64,000 nucleotides of DNA from Pteria penguin (lineage: Eukaryota; Mollusca; Bivalvia; Pterioida; Pteriidae). Shown piece by piece: positions 1 through 11,300 of this stretch. The position numbers were made by a program, and so were the translations under genes. Location: the NCBI GenBank assembly GCA_035048485.1, contig CM068586.1:47342287-47406286 (forward strand), written 5' to 3'. How positions within the stretch are numbered: position 1 is the stretch's first letter; every line of letters begins with the position of its first letter. The notes under the pieces are model-generated. The model was not told the DNA's origin. It ran no database searches and was given only the letters and a program-made list of their open reading frames with translations.

Positions 1-78
1 CATTGAGTGAGAAAGAGGGCTTTAAAACTTATTATTACATATTTTGAGAATTTTACCAATAGTTTATATAGAAAATTT

Positions 79-127
79 CCGGGCTGATATAGAGTCATAA
101 ATGCCCGCAAACATCATATCAGCCCGG
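79..127. repeat. Short hairpin, 12-bp arms
   Basis: CCGGGCTGATAT (79-90) pairs with ATATCAGCCCGG (116-127), a perfect 12-bp inverted repeat around a 25-base loop. It probably belongs to the foldback DNA that continues to about 380. Function unknown. Confidence 0.6.
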
Positions 128-145
128 GGACTATTTCCAGCTATG

Positions 146-171
146 TGACGTCATACTTATTTTTGACGTCA
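146..171. promoter_or_regulatory. Two CRE-type palindromes
   Basis: TGACGTCA occurs at 146-153 and again at 164-171, the exact CREB/ATF consensus twice within 26 bases. An ATG in GCGG context follows at 190 and opens a 35-codon frame. The motifs may be a promoter carried by the surrounding repeat DNA or chance within a repeat. There is no evidence that they drive RFC1. Confidence 0.3.
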
Positions 172-267
172 TACCGTACGCAAACAAACATGGCGGACAG
201 TACTATTAACGAAAATACTTCGATTTATAGAATTAAATGTAGAAGGACGCTTAAATATGTAATAAAA

Positions 268-379
268 AGGTTATTGACTGAATATGACGAAATGTGACCG
301 CCCTCGCACGAGCTTACGAGGGCCGCAACCGCTCAAAGACCTCGGGCGGTCATATTTCGTAGTATTCAGTCAATAACCT
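268..379. repeat. Foldback (hairpin) element, 36-bp arms
   Basis: The arm at 268-303 is nearly the perfect reverse complement of 344-379 (both outer ends read AGGTTATTGACTGAATA when oriented alike). A second, smaller stem CCCTCG/CGAGGG lies inside. Such compact palindromes are typical of MITE-like elements. No transposase is present. Confidence 0.65.
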
Positions 380-690
380 ATAATAGTTAGACTGCCTCTC
401 TTTGAGAATCGTGCACGGCGGCTATAGCCTTGGCTTATGCCTTCGGCATTAAGCCCGGCTAAAAACAACATTCGGATCTGCGTGTGATCCCGACTTTATC
501 ACCTATGTCCCAAAGCTATAAGATTATCTTGTTCTAAAAAGGGGGATTGGAAAATAGTGAGTTCTAATCAAATGAGTCCAGCAATTTCAGAAAATTTCTA
601 GAGGATATTATGCTGTAAGATCTACAAATCCGTGGTGTAGTATAGAGTTTGCCCATGTGATGTCACACTACTAGCATTAGCGGCCATGTT

Positions 691-931
691 GGAGTACAGC
701 TCTCGGACTTTTTCCATCTCTACCATGTAAACTTCATTAAATTTCTGAGAAATTAACTATGTATCAGGGTAGATTTCGTGACTTCAGTCTTAATTAATCA
801 GTAAATATATTCAATCAGTTGAAAATTTTTTGTAAAACATTTAGATATACAATGCGATTATTTCATAAAATTAAGTTAAATCAAGCAGTTTTATATGAGC
901 ATTGATGGATAATGTCCGAGAGTTGTACTCC
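691..931. repeat. MITE-like inverted repeat pair
   Basis: GGAGTACAGCTCTCGGA (691-707) is matched in reverse complement by TCCGAGAGTTGTACTCC (915-931), with one mismatch. The 240-base AT-rich unit has no open frame and looks like a small non-autonomous element. No clear target duplication was identified. Confidence 0.45.
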
Positions 932-1043
932 AATGAGGGAGATAACTCTAGCTAATTTGAGGAAAACAGGGCTGTATGGGAACACTCTTATGGGACATAT
1001 TGTTTTTGTCAATTTTCTTCTTCTTTTTTTTCATCCAAATTTT

Positions 1044-1326
1044 GTCCAGGCCGTAACTTGAATACCCTTTGGGGTAAGAACTTGAAACTTGGAACATAGA
1101 AAGGTGACAGTGAGGCAAGGTGCAAGGCATAAATTTTTTTTACCTTGACCTACATTTACAATCTCAAGGTCAAATTAAAAAATCGTCCAGGCTGTAACTT
1201 GAATACCTTTTTAGGTAAGAATTTGAAACTTGGAACATAGAAAGGTGACAGTGAGGCAAGGTGCACGGCATAAATATTTTTTACCTTGACCTTACCATTT
1301 TCAAGGTCATTTAAAAAAGATTCTAA
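1044..1326 (+). repeat. Two-copy tandem repeat, about 141-bp unit
   Basis: The phrase GTCCAGGC.GTAACTTGAATACC recurs at 1044 and 1185, followed in both units by GAAACTTGGAACATAGAAAG and AGTGAGGCAAGGTGCA. Both units end with CTTGACCT and TCAAGGTCA. The length matches the tandem cores of the other repeat families in this window, so it may be a truncated member of that class. Confidence 0.6.
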
Positions 1327-2260
1327 ATCGTAATTTGTAAATTGTTTGGCTCATGGACTTTAATTCTATAGCATATAAAAACACTGTATATGAACTGTGT
1401 CAAAAGTTTTTACCCTGAATTTAACTGAAGTCCGTTTTAGTATCCCTTGTCAGAAAATTTATTATAAATACAACAGTCGAACAAAATACATTTATAATGA
1501 ATCAATATTGGTCGTCCCTGGCAGTTCATTATAAGCATGTTTTACTGTACATTCTTTTCTACACAGTACCGGTATCTTAGATTATATTACTATTATGTTT
1601 TAAAATCCTAGTCAGATTCTTCCACTTGTATTGGCCTATTCTGAATCACATCCATAAGGAAGGGGAGACATGTGTTAAAAATACAATACCCACTAGCTGA
1701 ACATGCGATTCCGACTTTAAAGACTATGAGTCCTTTAATAGCATAATATGAAACACAAAATTAATACATTTTAATGTTACTTTAGATTACTGTACATTTA
1801 CTGATTACTGGTACAGGACCAGTTTTCAGTTAGGATTAGTTACTGGCTACTGTGCTGCTTCAACTTAAAAACATGAATTTATGAGATATTTTCATGAATT
1901 ATCTACAGTACACAGGGCTCATACCATTAGATATGAAAATTTCGTAAGCTAACTTTTTGAATATTGCTTATAACATAGAAGCTGGTAACTGGTCTAAGCG
2001 AGTAACTGGTCTTAGTCGGTAACTGGCCCTCTACCAGCATCGAGCAAACAAACATTACTATTTAAATGTCGAAAGTTTGTGGTATGTGAAACATATTTTG
2101 TGACTGTTCTTTCGTTACTTTTCAACATAATTCTATTAATATAGTCCTGAATAAGTGCACAAAGAATAGTCTGAACTCTGCTGAAATATGAATACAGTAT
2201 ACAGATTCACTTTCATTTTGTTTAATTTTCAAAGTAATACTAATCAACATTCTGTTTCAG

Positions 2261-2376
2261 AGAAATCTTCCTTGGCTAGCAAGTTATCTGTCAAGGCTTC
2301 TAAGACCTTGGTGTCAGATACGCCAGAGAAGAAAACTGAGGAAACGTATGTGCCTGATACGCCTGCATATAACAAG
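2261..2376 (+). CDS. RFC1: RFC1 window exon 1 (N-terminal linker)
   Basis: The acceptor TCTGTTTCAG ends at 2260 and the donor is GTAAAC at 2377. The exon begins with the last two bases of a split codon and ends in phase 0. It encodes a Ser/Lys/Thr-rich linker with two similar DTPEKK and DTPAYNK motifs, a low-complexity style typical of the RFC1 region before the BRCT domain. An ATG upstream in the same open frame (2188) lies in intron-like sequence before the acceptor and is not taken as the start. The preceding exon was not found in 1-2260. Confidence 0.8.
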
Positions 2377-5300
2377 GTAAACTGTATCACAGATTGCCTG
2401 AAAAAAAGCATAGTAGGTACAGTGTACTTGAAAAGCCAATCAGACTTTTAATAGTGACTCGGATATTAGTCCAAATGTTTGATTATTATGATTCTTCAGT
2501 AAACAGGAGTAGTATCACTAATGTACTTGATTATAATCAACAAATATTGCAGACTACTGGCAAATCAAATTCCAATGATCATGATACCTTGTTAGGCCGA
2601 ACAGAATGAATGTTTTGAATGACAGACACTGCACATTGCCGAAACCTTGGGTTTTAGTATTTACGGTCTTATCTAAAGACAGTACATCAGTGTGTCCATG
2701 GTGGGAGTTGAACCTGGGACCTGTCGATAATGAGCTGAGCACCTCTAACAATGAGCCATGAATTCGAAAAGTTAAAAATCCTGTCTGGAGGTTGAGAATG
2801 ATTCTCCTTTCGGCCACTATCTTTGAGGAGTAAATATTAAAATGATGTTGCCTTGGACAGTTAATGGAAACTACATGTACAGTGAGCAGTGTACAATCTC
2901 AGAATGATTTGAAGTTATAAATAGACTTACAAATTGAAATAAAAAGATGGCCAAAGTATATCTTTGAAATGCAAACGCAATATGTGAATAGGTTTGAAAA
3001 CATGAAAGAAAGAAATGAACTGTTGAATACATAATTTTGAATAAGTATGGAGTATGAATGAAAAAAGAGTATTAGCATTTGTATGGCAATAACATGCATT
3101 TAAAGAGTAAAAGTTGACACTTATCATTTTGTATTGTGTCGGTCATTGTCAAGAAAAGAAGATCTCTTACTAGACGTAAAGAGCACTGTCTGCCAAACAT
3201 TACTATCCTTCAATTGAATTAAAAGTTACAAAAGAATCTGCAGAATAGGGCATCTTTTGATAAAGTTTGTAAGGTCATTACAAAGTAATCAGTGATTCCG
3301 AAGATTCGTCAGACCGTCGGACATGTCTGGTAAAAATGGTTTCGGTCTGATAAAATTCAGAACCGCGCCGGACCTAATGTCCGGTAAAACTTTGAACCAG
3401 AGCTCAAGCAATAATCTGGCAAGGCATCTGCAGTTATTTGCGATCGTAGTCTCAAAAGCAAAGAATACGTAGTGTCTCTCTAAATCAAACGTGAAACTTC
3501 TGTCGGAAGAGTTAAATACCAAAACATCAAATGTATCCCCAGTTGAAGCTAAACACTTCTGATTCCTTGCACTAAGACATCCCCCGCACTTCCCATCGCC
3601 CTTTGAAATTCAGCGAGTGGATGTGTGCATGTACGTTATGTGTACCACATTCTGGAGTGATCAAACTTGTACAAACAAAGCAGCTATTATTAACTACTGT
3701 GGCTGTATGAGCAGTAGGTAATCTTGTAATACTAGAAGTATTTATCTAGATTGCATAAGTCCAGTCAACTGGCGCCAAAATGTCACCAAGCTGAAATTAT
3801 CAGAGATATTTCTCTTTGAACTGTTTCCTGTTTAGACACACCCTTCTATTGGGATTTCCCTCTATCAAGTAGGAGTACCCACTATTTGGTGGGTAATTAA
3901 GGTTTCAATAGATATGAGTGAATATTACCACACATCTTAGAAAACTCCAGAGTTTGGAAGTACTTTCATGACGGAGGGGACAAATTCATTTTTAGCCAAC
4001 ACATGTACACGAATGTACATGTACATGTACATACATCCTTTGATATTAAAATTAATTTTGCAAACAGTAAAATTTTTAAATTAGATAATGGGTAGGAGAG
4101 GTTCTCAAGGCCACTGTGACTATGCAACAGTTACATGTACAAGTGTATTCACAATACATGGTTTTTGTTAAAATAAAATGATCAAAGAAAAGAAAAAGTT
4201 GATTGAACTTATTTAATAGCAATATATAACTTGTTCATTACAGTAAAAATGATGATAACACACATAAATCATGGTTTTTTGGGGTTTTTTTTGTTTTTGT
4301 TTTTTTTTTTTACTAAATTTGCTCTCTTTATTCGGTCTGGTGAATTATTGTCTGGTCTGGTAAAGAACATTTGTTCACCAGACCGAATGTCTGGTAAAAA
4401 TCTGAACACCTTTGCGAACATTGAATAATGGTAATCCAGATGATCATTTCAGCAAATCTAGACGAAATAAGATACTTGTATGTCTAAAGTGGCCTATACA
4501 CAATGTTATTGACAATAATATTGATACAATATTATTGTGGAAATTAGGTTTCACTATAAATGGCACAGTAATTTTGCCTATTTGAACAGTCATTTCAATA
4601 TAGACTGTTGATAAGAACACAGACGTACGATGGATGACCCTATAGTAATGATAGTTGTAACATTGTCATTGAAAAAGAAATTTAGAAATAAATGGGCAAG
4701 GACACGGACAAATAAGTGATTGACAGAAAGATATACTTATGGGCATGTGAATATGCTTTTAAAATAGCTTAGGTTAAATGAACCGATGAGAACTTCTCCA
4801 TATAGATGGAGATCATTCTATAAGCTATTATCATTGGTGGCTCTGTTGATACAAAAGAAGGATATTATGATGCGTGAATCTATTTAATCTCTAGATCATG
4901 TCTCCATTACTTTGCGGTATTTAGCAACTGGCAACACATTCTAGAATTTGAAAAATTGTAAGTGCCATGTCGCTGCAGTCTGTTAGTAGGATAGCTATAA
5001 ATCAAGTATCATGCATCCTATTCAAATCATTTGTTAAGCACTGGCTCTGAATAAAAAACAACTTTTGAATTATAAGTGCCGTCATGATTGAGCACAGTTT
5101 TGCTTTTCTTATTAAGGTTCTTTTGTGCTTATTTTTATTCAAGCCAAGGTATTCAATAGCTTAGTCATAAATTAGCACCTTTGAAGCAGTGCTAATACCG
5201 CTAAAATATGAATCCTGCTAAAACAACATATTTGTAATACAGGAGTAAGACTTAGTTGTGACGGGTAGTTTGTGAGTCTTACTTCTGTTTGAATATTCCA

Positions 5301-8300
5301 AACTGTTACTCCTAGGTATATCTTGAGGTGCAGTGTCATTGCAGCGGACATAAACGCAAGTCTAATACAGTTTAATTTTACATATGGATAGGTCAACTTT
5401 AATAATACTGAATGGGCATCTTCAACATATTAGATGAATTAAGTCATTTGTTACATTCTTGTTCTTTGTCTGTTAACATGACTACATTTGGTAATAATTA
5501 TTGAATATATTTCTTGTTTTAGAAGCCATCTCCAAAAAAGTCACCAAATAAAGTCAAAGTAGAATTTACTTCTAAGAAATCTACTGCCATTGAGTCAGCT
5601 GCTGTTCTGAAATCATTGGAGTCTAAAGTTCCTCAAACCAAGACTAAAACCAGTCCTAGTAAAACAGTAAGTACTTCTCATGCTCTAATCTTGTATTCAT
5701 TGTAAGCAGACTGAAAGATCCCACATTTGAATGCACATGTCTGGTTAGAGATGTATCAAGTACTTGATCATGCCATTCATACTTAGAGATCTAGTGTAGC
5801 TCAATCAGTATTGTGGTTAGCTAAGATGAGCTGAAAGAGCTGCTTGTTTTTAGGACAATCAGGATCTTGTTTGGTCTGTCTTTTAACGAAACAAAGCACC
5901 TGTGTCAAAGTAAATGTAGGTATGTTGAAAACGATTCCTCTCTGCTTTTGTTGGACTGGTTGCACAGCTGCTTATTTCTTTGCAATGCTTCAGGCAGTTG
6001 TCATCACTATATGATTTAATTTTACAAGTACCACACATTTCGTATTTCTTTGACAACATTATTGTGATATTAACTGATAAAGAATGAATCTAATTTGTTT
6101 TCCGTTGACTGAAGGTATACCACAATAAAAGGAAGGAAAACTTGTGCATTACAGTAGATGTTAGCTCATAAAGAATCACTTTGTGCTTCAAGTTGGCTGG
6201 TTGTGTGCAATACTTTTAGAATTTCTGCTCAGTATGTCATTCAATAATAATGTGAAGTAAATCAGAAGGACAAAAATACTTCTAAATAATTTTTCAGAGG
6301 AAAAAACCAGTTATGCTTAGTATGCTGATTGTCTTGCATTGTGTTACTTAGAGTTCTCTTGGATCTTTTTATTTTTTGTTTTAGTCACCAGATACACCCG
6401 CATCTTTAAGGAGAGGAAATTCAAACTACAGGTCCTATATGACAAGAGAGGGACCGCGGACATTGGGTGCAAAAGAAGTACCGCAGGTAAATACTGTATA
6501 TATAAGAAATTTTCTAAAGTTTGGGATAAATTAATGTAGACATAAATTAGCAGGATGTATGTCGGATTTTGAACTTTTGAATTGTGAGAGAAGAGAATAT
6601 TGGCTTTAGACTGTAGTATGTTTAAAAACTATGGGTTTGTGTATACTTTAGAATATTTTGAAATCAATGCATTTTCTGAAATATTCTGTTTGGAAAAACT
6701 TCTAAACTGACTAAGAAATTTTACTTTACTTTTGTGATAGCCAATGTTGATAATTCTGTGAATTTTGTGTAGGGGGCTGATAATTGCCTTGAAGGTCTTA
6801 CTTTTGTGATAACTGGCGTTCAAGAATCGTTTGAGAGAGATGAATTAAAACAGATAATAGAAAAATATGGTGGGAAGGTAACTATCACTGTCAGTAAGAA
6901 GACCACTTACCTAGTGACAGGGAGAGACAGTGGAGAAAGCAAAATCAGGAAGGTACCGTAACTAAGAAATCTCTGAAAAATATTATATTGAAAGTTATAT
7001 CAAACTTGAGAGTTTAAATGGGAATATGAAATTTTCATGACAGCTGGTATATGAATGACTTTTTTAGCATGTTAAAAATGTTGCATCATGTTATAAACAT
7101 CCTTCTCATTAGGCCACACCAAATTAATTATTAGTTCTTCAGACATATTTGATAATTTTATGGGGCGAGCGGGCGCAAAAATAAATTCAATTAATTTTCA
7201 AAATGAAGTTGAAATTACAAAAGTTTGACAAAATAAGGACCTATAGAGTTACGGAAAGTATGAAATATTTCATTTTGAAAATATCGATGTCTTAAACAAT
7301 AAAAATGACTCATTTGAAGCCTTTAAACGCTAATCATTATCAATTTGGTGTACAATTCTAACTTGGGAATCTATCAGGTCGTTAATGAAGACCAATAACA
7401 TCTTTTTTAAAGCATATTAAGGAAGCTTAGTGTCAAATCTAGAAGGAAAAATAGCTCTTGGCATTTGATTGGAAAATTCGTGCGGGTTTATTTTTAAGGC
7501 TCGACAGTCTTCTAGCGATCATAAAAATTTTACCTCTGCACCGCCTTTTTGATTCACAGAACAAAGTAGTACCTTCTTTAAAGTAGTAAAAGTTCTTGCA
7601 AAACCGGCTTTGTTATCCTTGTTATTGAAATTTCATTGCACAGAAATAGGTTTAAGCATAGGTTTGCTTAACTTAAATTATCAATATATTGCCCTGAAAC
7701 TCTTATTATTCTGTCGCTTATTGTGTGTGTTAAAATATTCATTCGCCGTAATGACGCAAGCCGATTATGAATTACAATCGCACTTTATGGGAATTCTTCC
7801 AAATATGGGGAAGACCACATGACATATTGCCTTATTTGGAAAAATCGTAGTACACATGTAGATTGCTTGTAACACATGCGATCGATGCCTAATTTGACAT
7901 AAAAGCGCCAATATGGAAACCGATCGTGAGATCTTTGAAATATATATAATAATATAAATAATGTAATAATATATTTAGATATAAATTTCAGTTTAAAAAA
8001 GAAAAAATAAAATATTTCATAGAATCGTAAATATAGACTGGCAGTGTGTGTCACAAAGATCTTAAAATATCTAAACAGGTGACCACTTATTCATAATGAG
8101 GCTGACCTAGGTTCAAGTGACATGTTAACGATTATTTTTATCTCACTGGATTTCGTTTTGTTTCATTCATTTAACCTAGAATCAACAAATATCGACAAAA
8201 TTGATTACATCATCAAGACTAAACATCACGAGCCTTTCGTAAATTACATCAGGTACTGCGTACTATGTTGTGTATGCCACTGCAGACGAATTTAAAAAAT

Positions 8301-11300
8301 ATCTACACGTAGTGTGTACAACTTCTAACTGCCCTTACTGCCTGTGCTATAAATAACACTTGCTGGACAGGGAATAGCCTCTAACAAATGGCGGTGGTCA
8401 CTTGTCTCTTCGCGCAGTGATAGCAAGCAAGAGCAGGTAACTCCAGTCTATCTTAAACAAGCATAGCTTTTTAAAAAGCTTAAGTTGCAATCGGAATAGC
8501 ATTAAATGTTCAAGATGATGGACACAAAGCCAAATAGCTTTATGTAAATAGGAATTACTTGTTTTTGAAACCATCTTTATTTGTGCAGTTGTGAATTTTC
8601 CCGCTAAAATTTCTAAAGCCACGCCTCATTTTGCCTTATAAGGGAAGTAGCATATGTATATATCACATGGTCTTCCCCATTGTTGGAAAAGTTCCCATGA
8701 TGGCATAAAACTGACAGCCGAGAAAGTTTTCAAATCGCCTACAAAATTTAATGCGGATGTAAAGGATGATAGCATGGATAATACAGAATTTTAGATCGAA
8801 TGCATGAAAAATGAAGTAAGTAGAACTCGCAAATGAAGATTTTATTCCAAATCAACTGATAAAGTGCGATTGTGATGCACAATCGGCTTGTGTCATTACG
8901 GCAAACGGCATGGCGTTGTAGCCCTTGCATGTGCACATACAATAAACGACCGAATAATAACTAGTGCGTTAGGACGATATATAGAAGGTGTTGGCCTGAG
9001 TGTCAGTGTTAGTTGTGTAGGCAAAAACCGTAACTTAGGCCATATCTTAAAAGAAATAAAGCATAAGGCTTCCATATTTTACTGGCAATGTTAACAACTT
9101 GTCCATTTCTATCTTTGTAAAGAAATGGCAATGGTGTTTTCACATGTATATTCTTTGTGATAAGACATTTGACATATTTCTGCAAGAATGACGTAAAGAA
9201 CAATAAAATGTTATGATGATGTGATAATCAATACCACTTAAAACCCTTGACTTCCTCATGACAAAGGACCCCATCAAGAAACTGTTTACCATACATCCTT
9301 CCTTATGACAGCCCAACCAGAGAGCTATGTTGCCCACTGACAACTTTCATTCACATGTTGATATTATATGATATATGGCTGTTGGTCCTTAAGCTTTTAT
9401 TTTTACTCTATTCTAAAAATTATCGGAATTCAACAAAAAAGATTAACACAACTGGTCAATTTCTGCTAATTTTGACAGTTTTAAATCAAATTCAGCTCGA
9501 CGCCTTTGTGACTCTTCAAGCCTTTGATTTTAATATTGAAATTTGAAATTTACAATTTTAGGTGCGGTCGCTCTTGAAGAACTAATAATAAATTTGATGT
9601 GGCCTTAGGAGAAATAAAATTAAAATTCAGTTTCATTTGGTGTTGTACATGTCGTATATGGCTTTCCAGATTTCCTGTGTCCCTTTTTTGTTTGGCCACA
9701 TTTTAATACTGATTTTTCTTAAATACATTCAACTGACATTGATGCTCAAGCGTGTTAAAGGAGACTAAAAAAAAACCACTCTGTCTCATCATAATTTGAT
9801 ATAAAGTGCCTGAGAAAGTAAACATTAATTTTATTTGGTCTTATTCTTTTGCTTATGTTTATCTATTGGTATGCATTTATTTCACAAAATGTCTAGAACT
9901 TTAAAGTGTATCAATTCGGCTATTGTGATGAAGCGAGCATTAGAATTTAATATTTTCAAGATCCTGATCTAGACCAATATTTTTTCAAATTTTATGCGCT
10001 TCTTGTGGGAAAAGATGGGACATGTTTACACCTTTTTCTGTGTTAAGTAAATGACTTGCTTTGTTTAAATGTAAATAAATCAACAAATGCATGAATACGT
10101 TGAGGGATAACAATGTTTATATAATCAGAGAGATTTTGAAAATCAAAGTGATACCTAGCAGTCTTGAAAGTTAAGTTTCTGAATGTTCGTGAGGCAGTCT
10201 AGATCGTATGTACAGTGATCGGGAAGGCAAATCGGATCAATGGGACTATGGCCCCTCTTGCTGGCGACTCGATGAGCCATTTTCAATTTCTATGGGCCAT
10301 CTCATTTTTTCAATGAGCCATTTTAGCTTTTTTTTTTTTTTTGATGCACAAAATGTCATACAATTGAATCAGACACTTCCAAATTACTAAGTTTGTGAAT
10401 ACAGAATAATACAAAACAACAGAAACAGTAAACAACCACTTGTAAATGCAATGTTTTTACCGTTAACTACACATACTTTACAAAACATTTTAATCTTGGA
10501 AAAGTATAGCCAAGGCCATATCTTCAACCAGCGATGATGCAATTTTCTTTTGCGATCATGGCCTTGGGCAGGGTCAGGTATATCACCATCACCCTCATCA
10601 TGCTCAGATATATCGGTAGGTCCCGATGGAGCATCTCCCGCATTTTTGTTGGGAGGTAATGTACTTGACTGATGGGAGAAGAACCTTAGCTTCGGTTGCT
10701 TAGGGTCCGGTTTTGGAACTTTTTTGGATGGCATTTTTGTGTACTGAAGGTCACGCTACAATATCGTTAGGTACTAAGCATGTACACCGTTTTGAATCTT
10801 CCCGCGCTGAACAGTTTAGTTTATTTCAGAGAGCAAATTTGATTGGATTATGCATGAATCGATCAACCAATCGGATAAACCTCGTTTCCATCGGATATGA
10901 GAAGATGAACAAAATGACGAAACCGATAATGGACTTCGAAGTTTGGTAGTCCTACGAGATCGACGCGAAGGCTGACTGTTCATGAGCTTGATATGCCGAC
11001 TTGTATGTCACACTATCTCAGATTTTCGTAATGCGCACCTGGATGCACTTAGGAGATAGTTTTTTTTGAATGGGACTATGGCGCAGGGCACTTTGCCTTC
11101 CCCGATCACTGTATGTACTGTGGATCCCCTTGGATGGTTGGCTCCCCTTGGAGAGTTGGCTGCTTCATGTACTTAGGATTACAAATATTATCGAAGAAAA
11201 TTTAATTTAACATCATTGAGGAGTTTGTTCTGAAAATGCTAAATAACTTCTGGCTATTGGTTTCACTGAGGAATTCCTTATTATTTACTGTACCTGTAAT

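Noticed and set aside
2188..2260. ATG-initiated open frame running into RFC1 exon 1
   Set aside because: It ends at a good acceptor (TCTGTTTCAG), is T-rich like intron sequence, and RFC1 should have a long N-terminal part upstream. It is intron read-through, not the start.
4231..4428. 65-codon open frame rich in Phe and Leu
   Set aside because: It translates a poly-T tract and a hairpin repeat; the hydrophobic stretch is a by-product of T runs, not a membrane segment.
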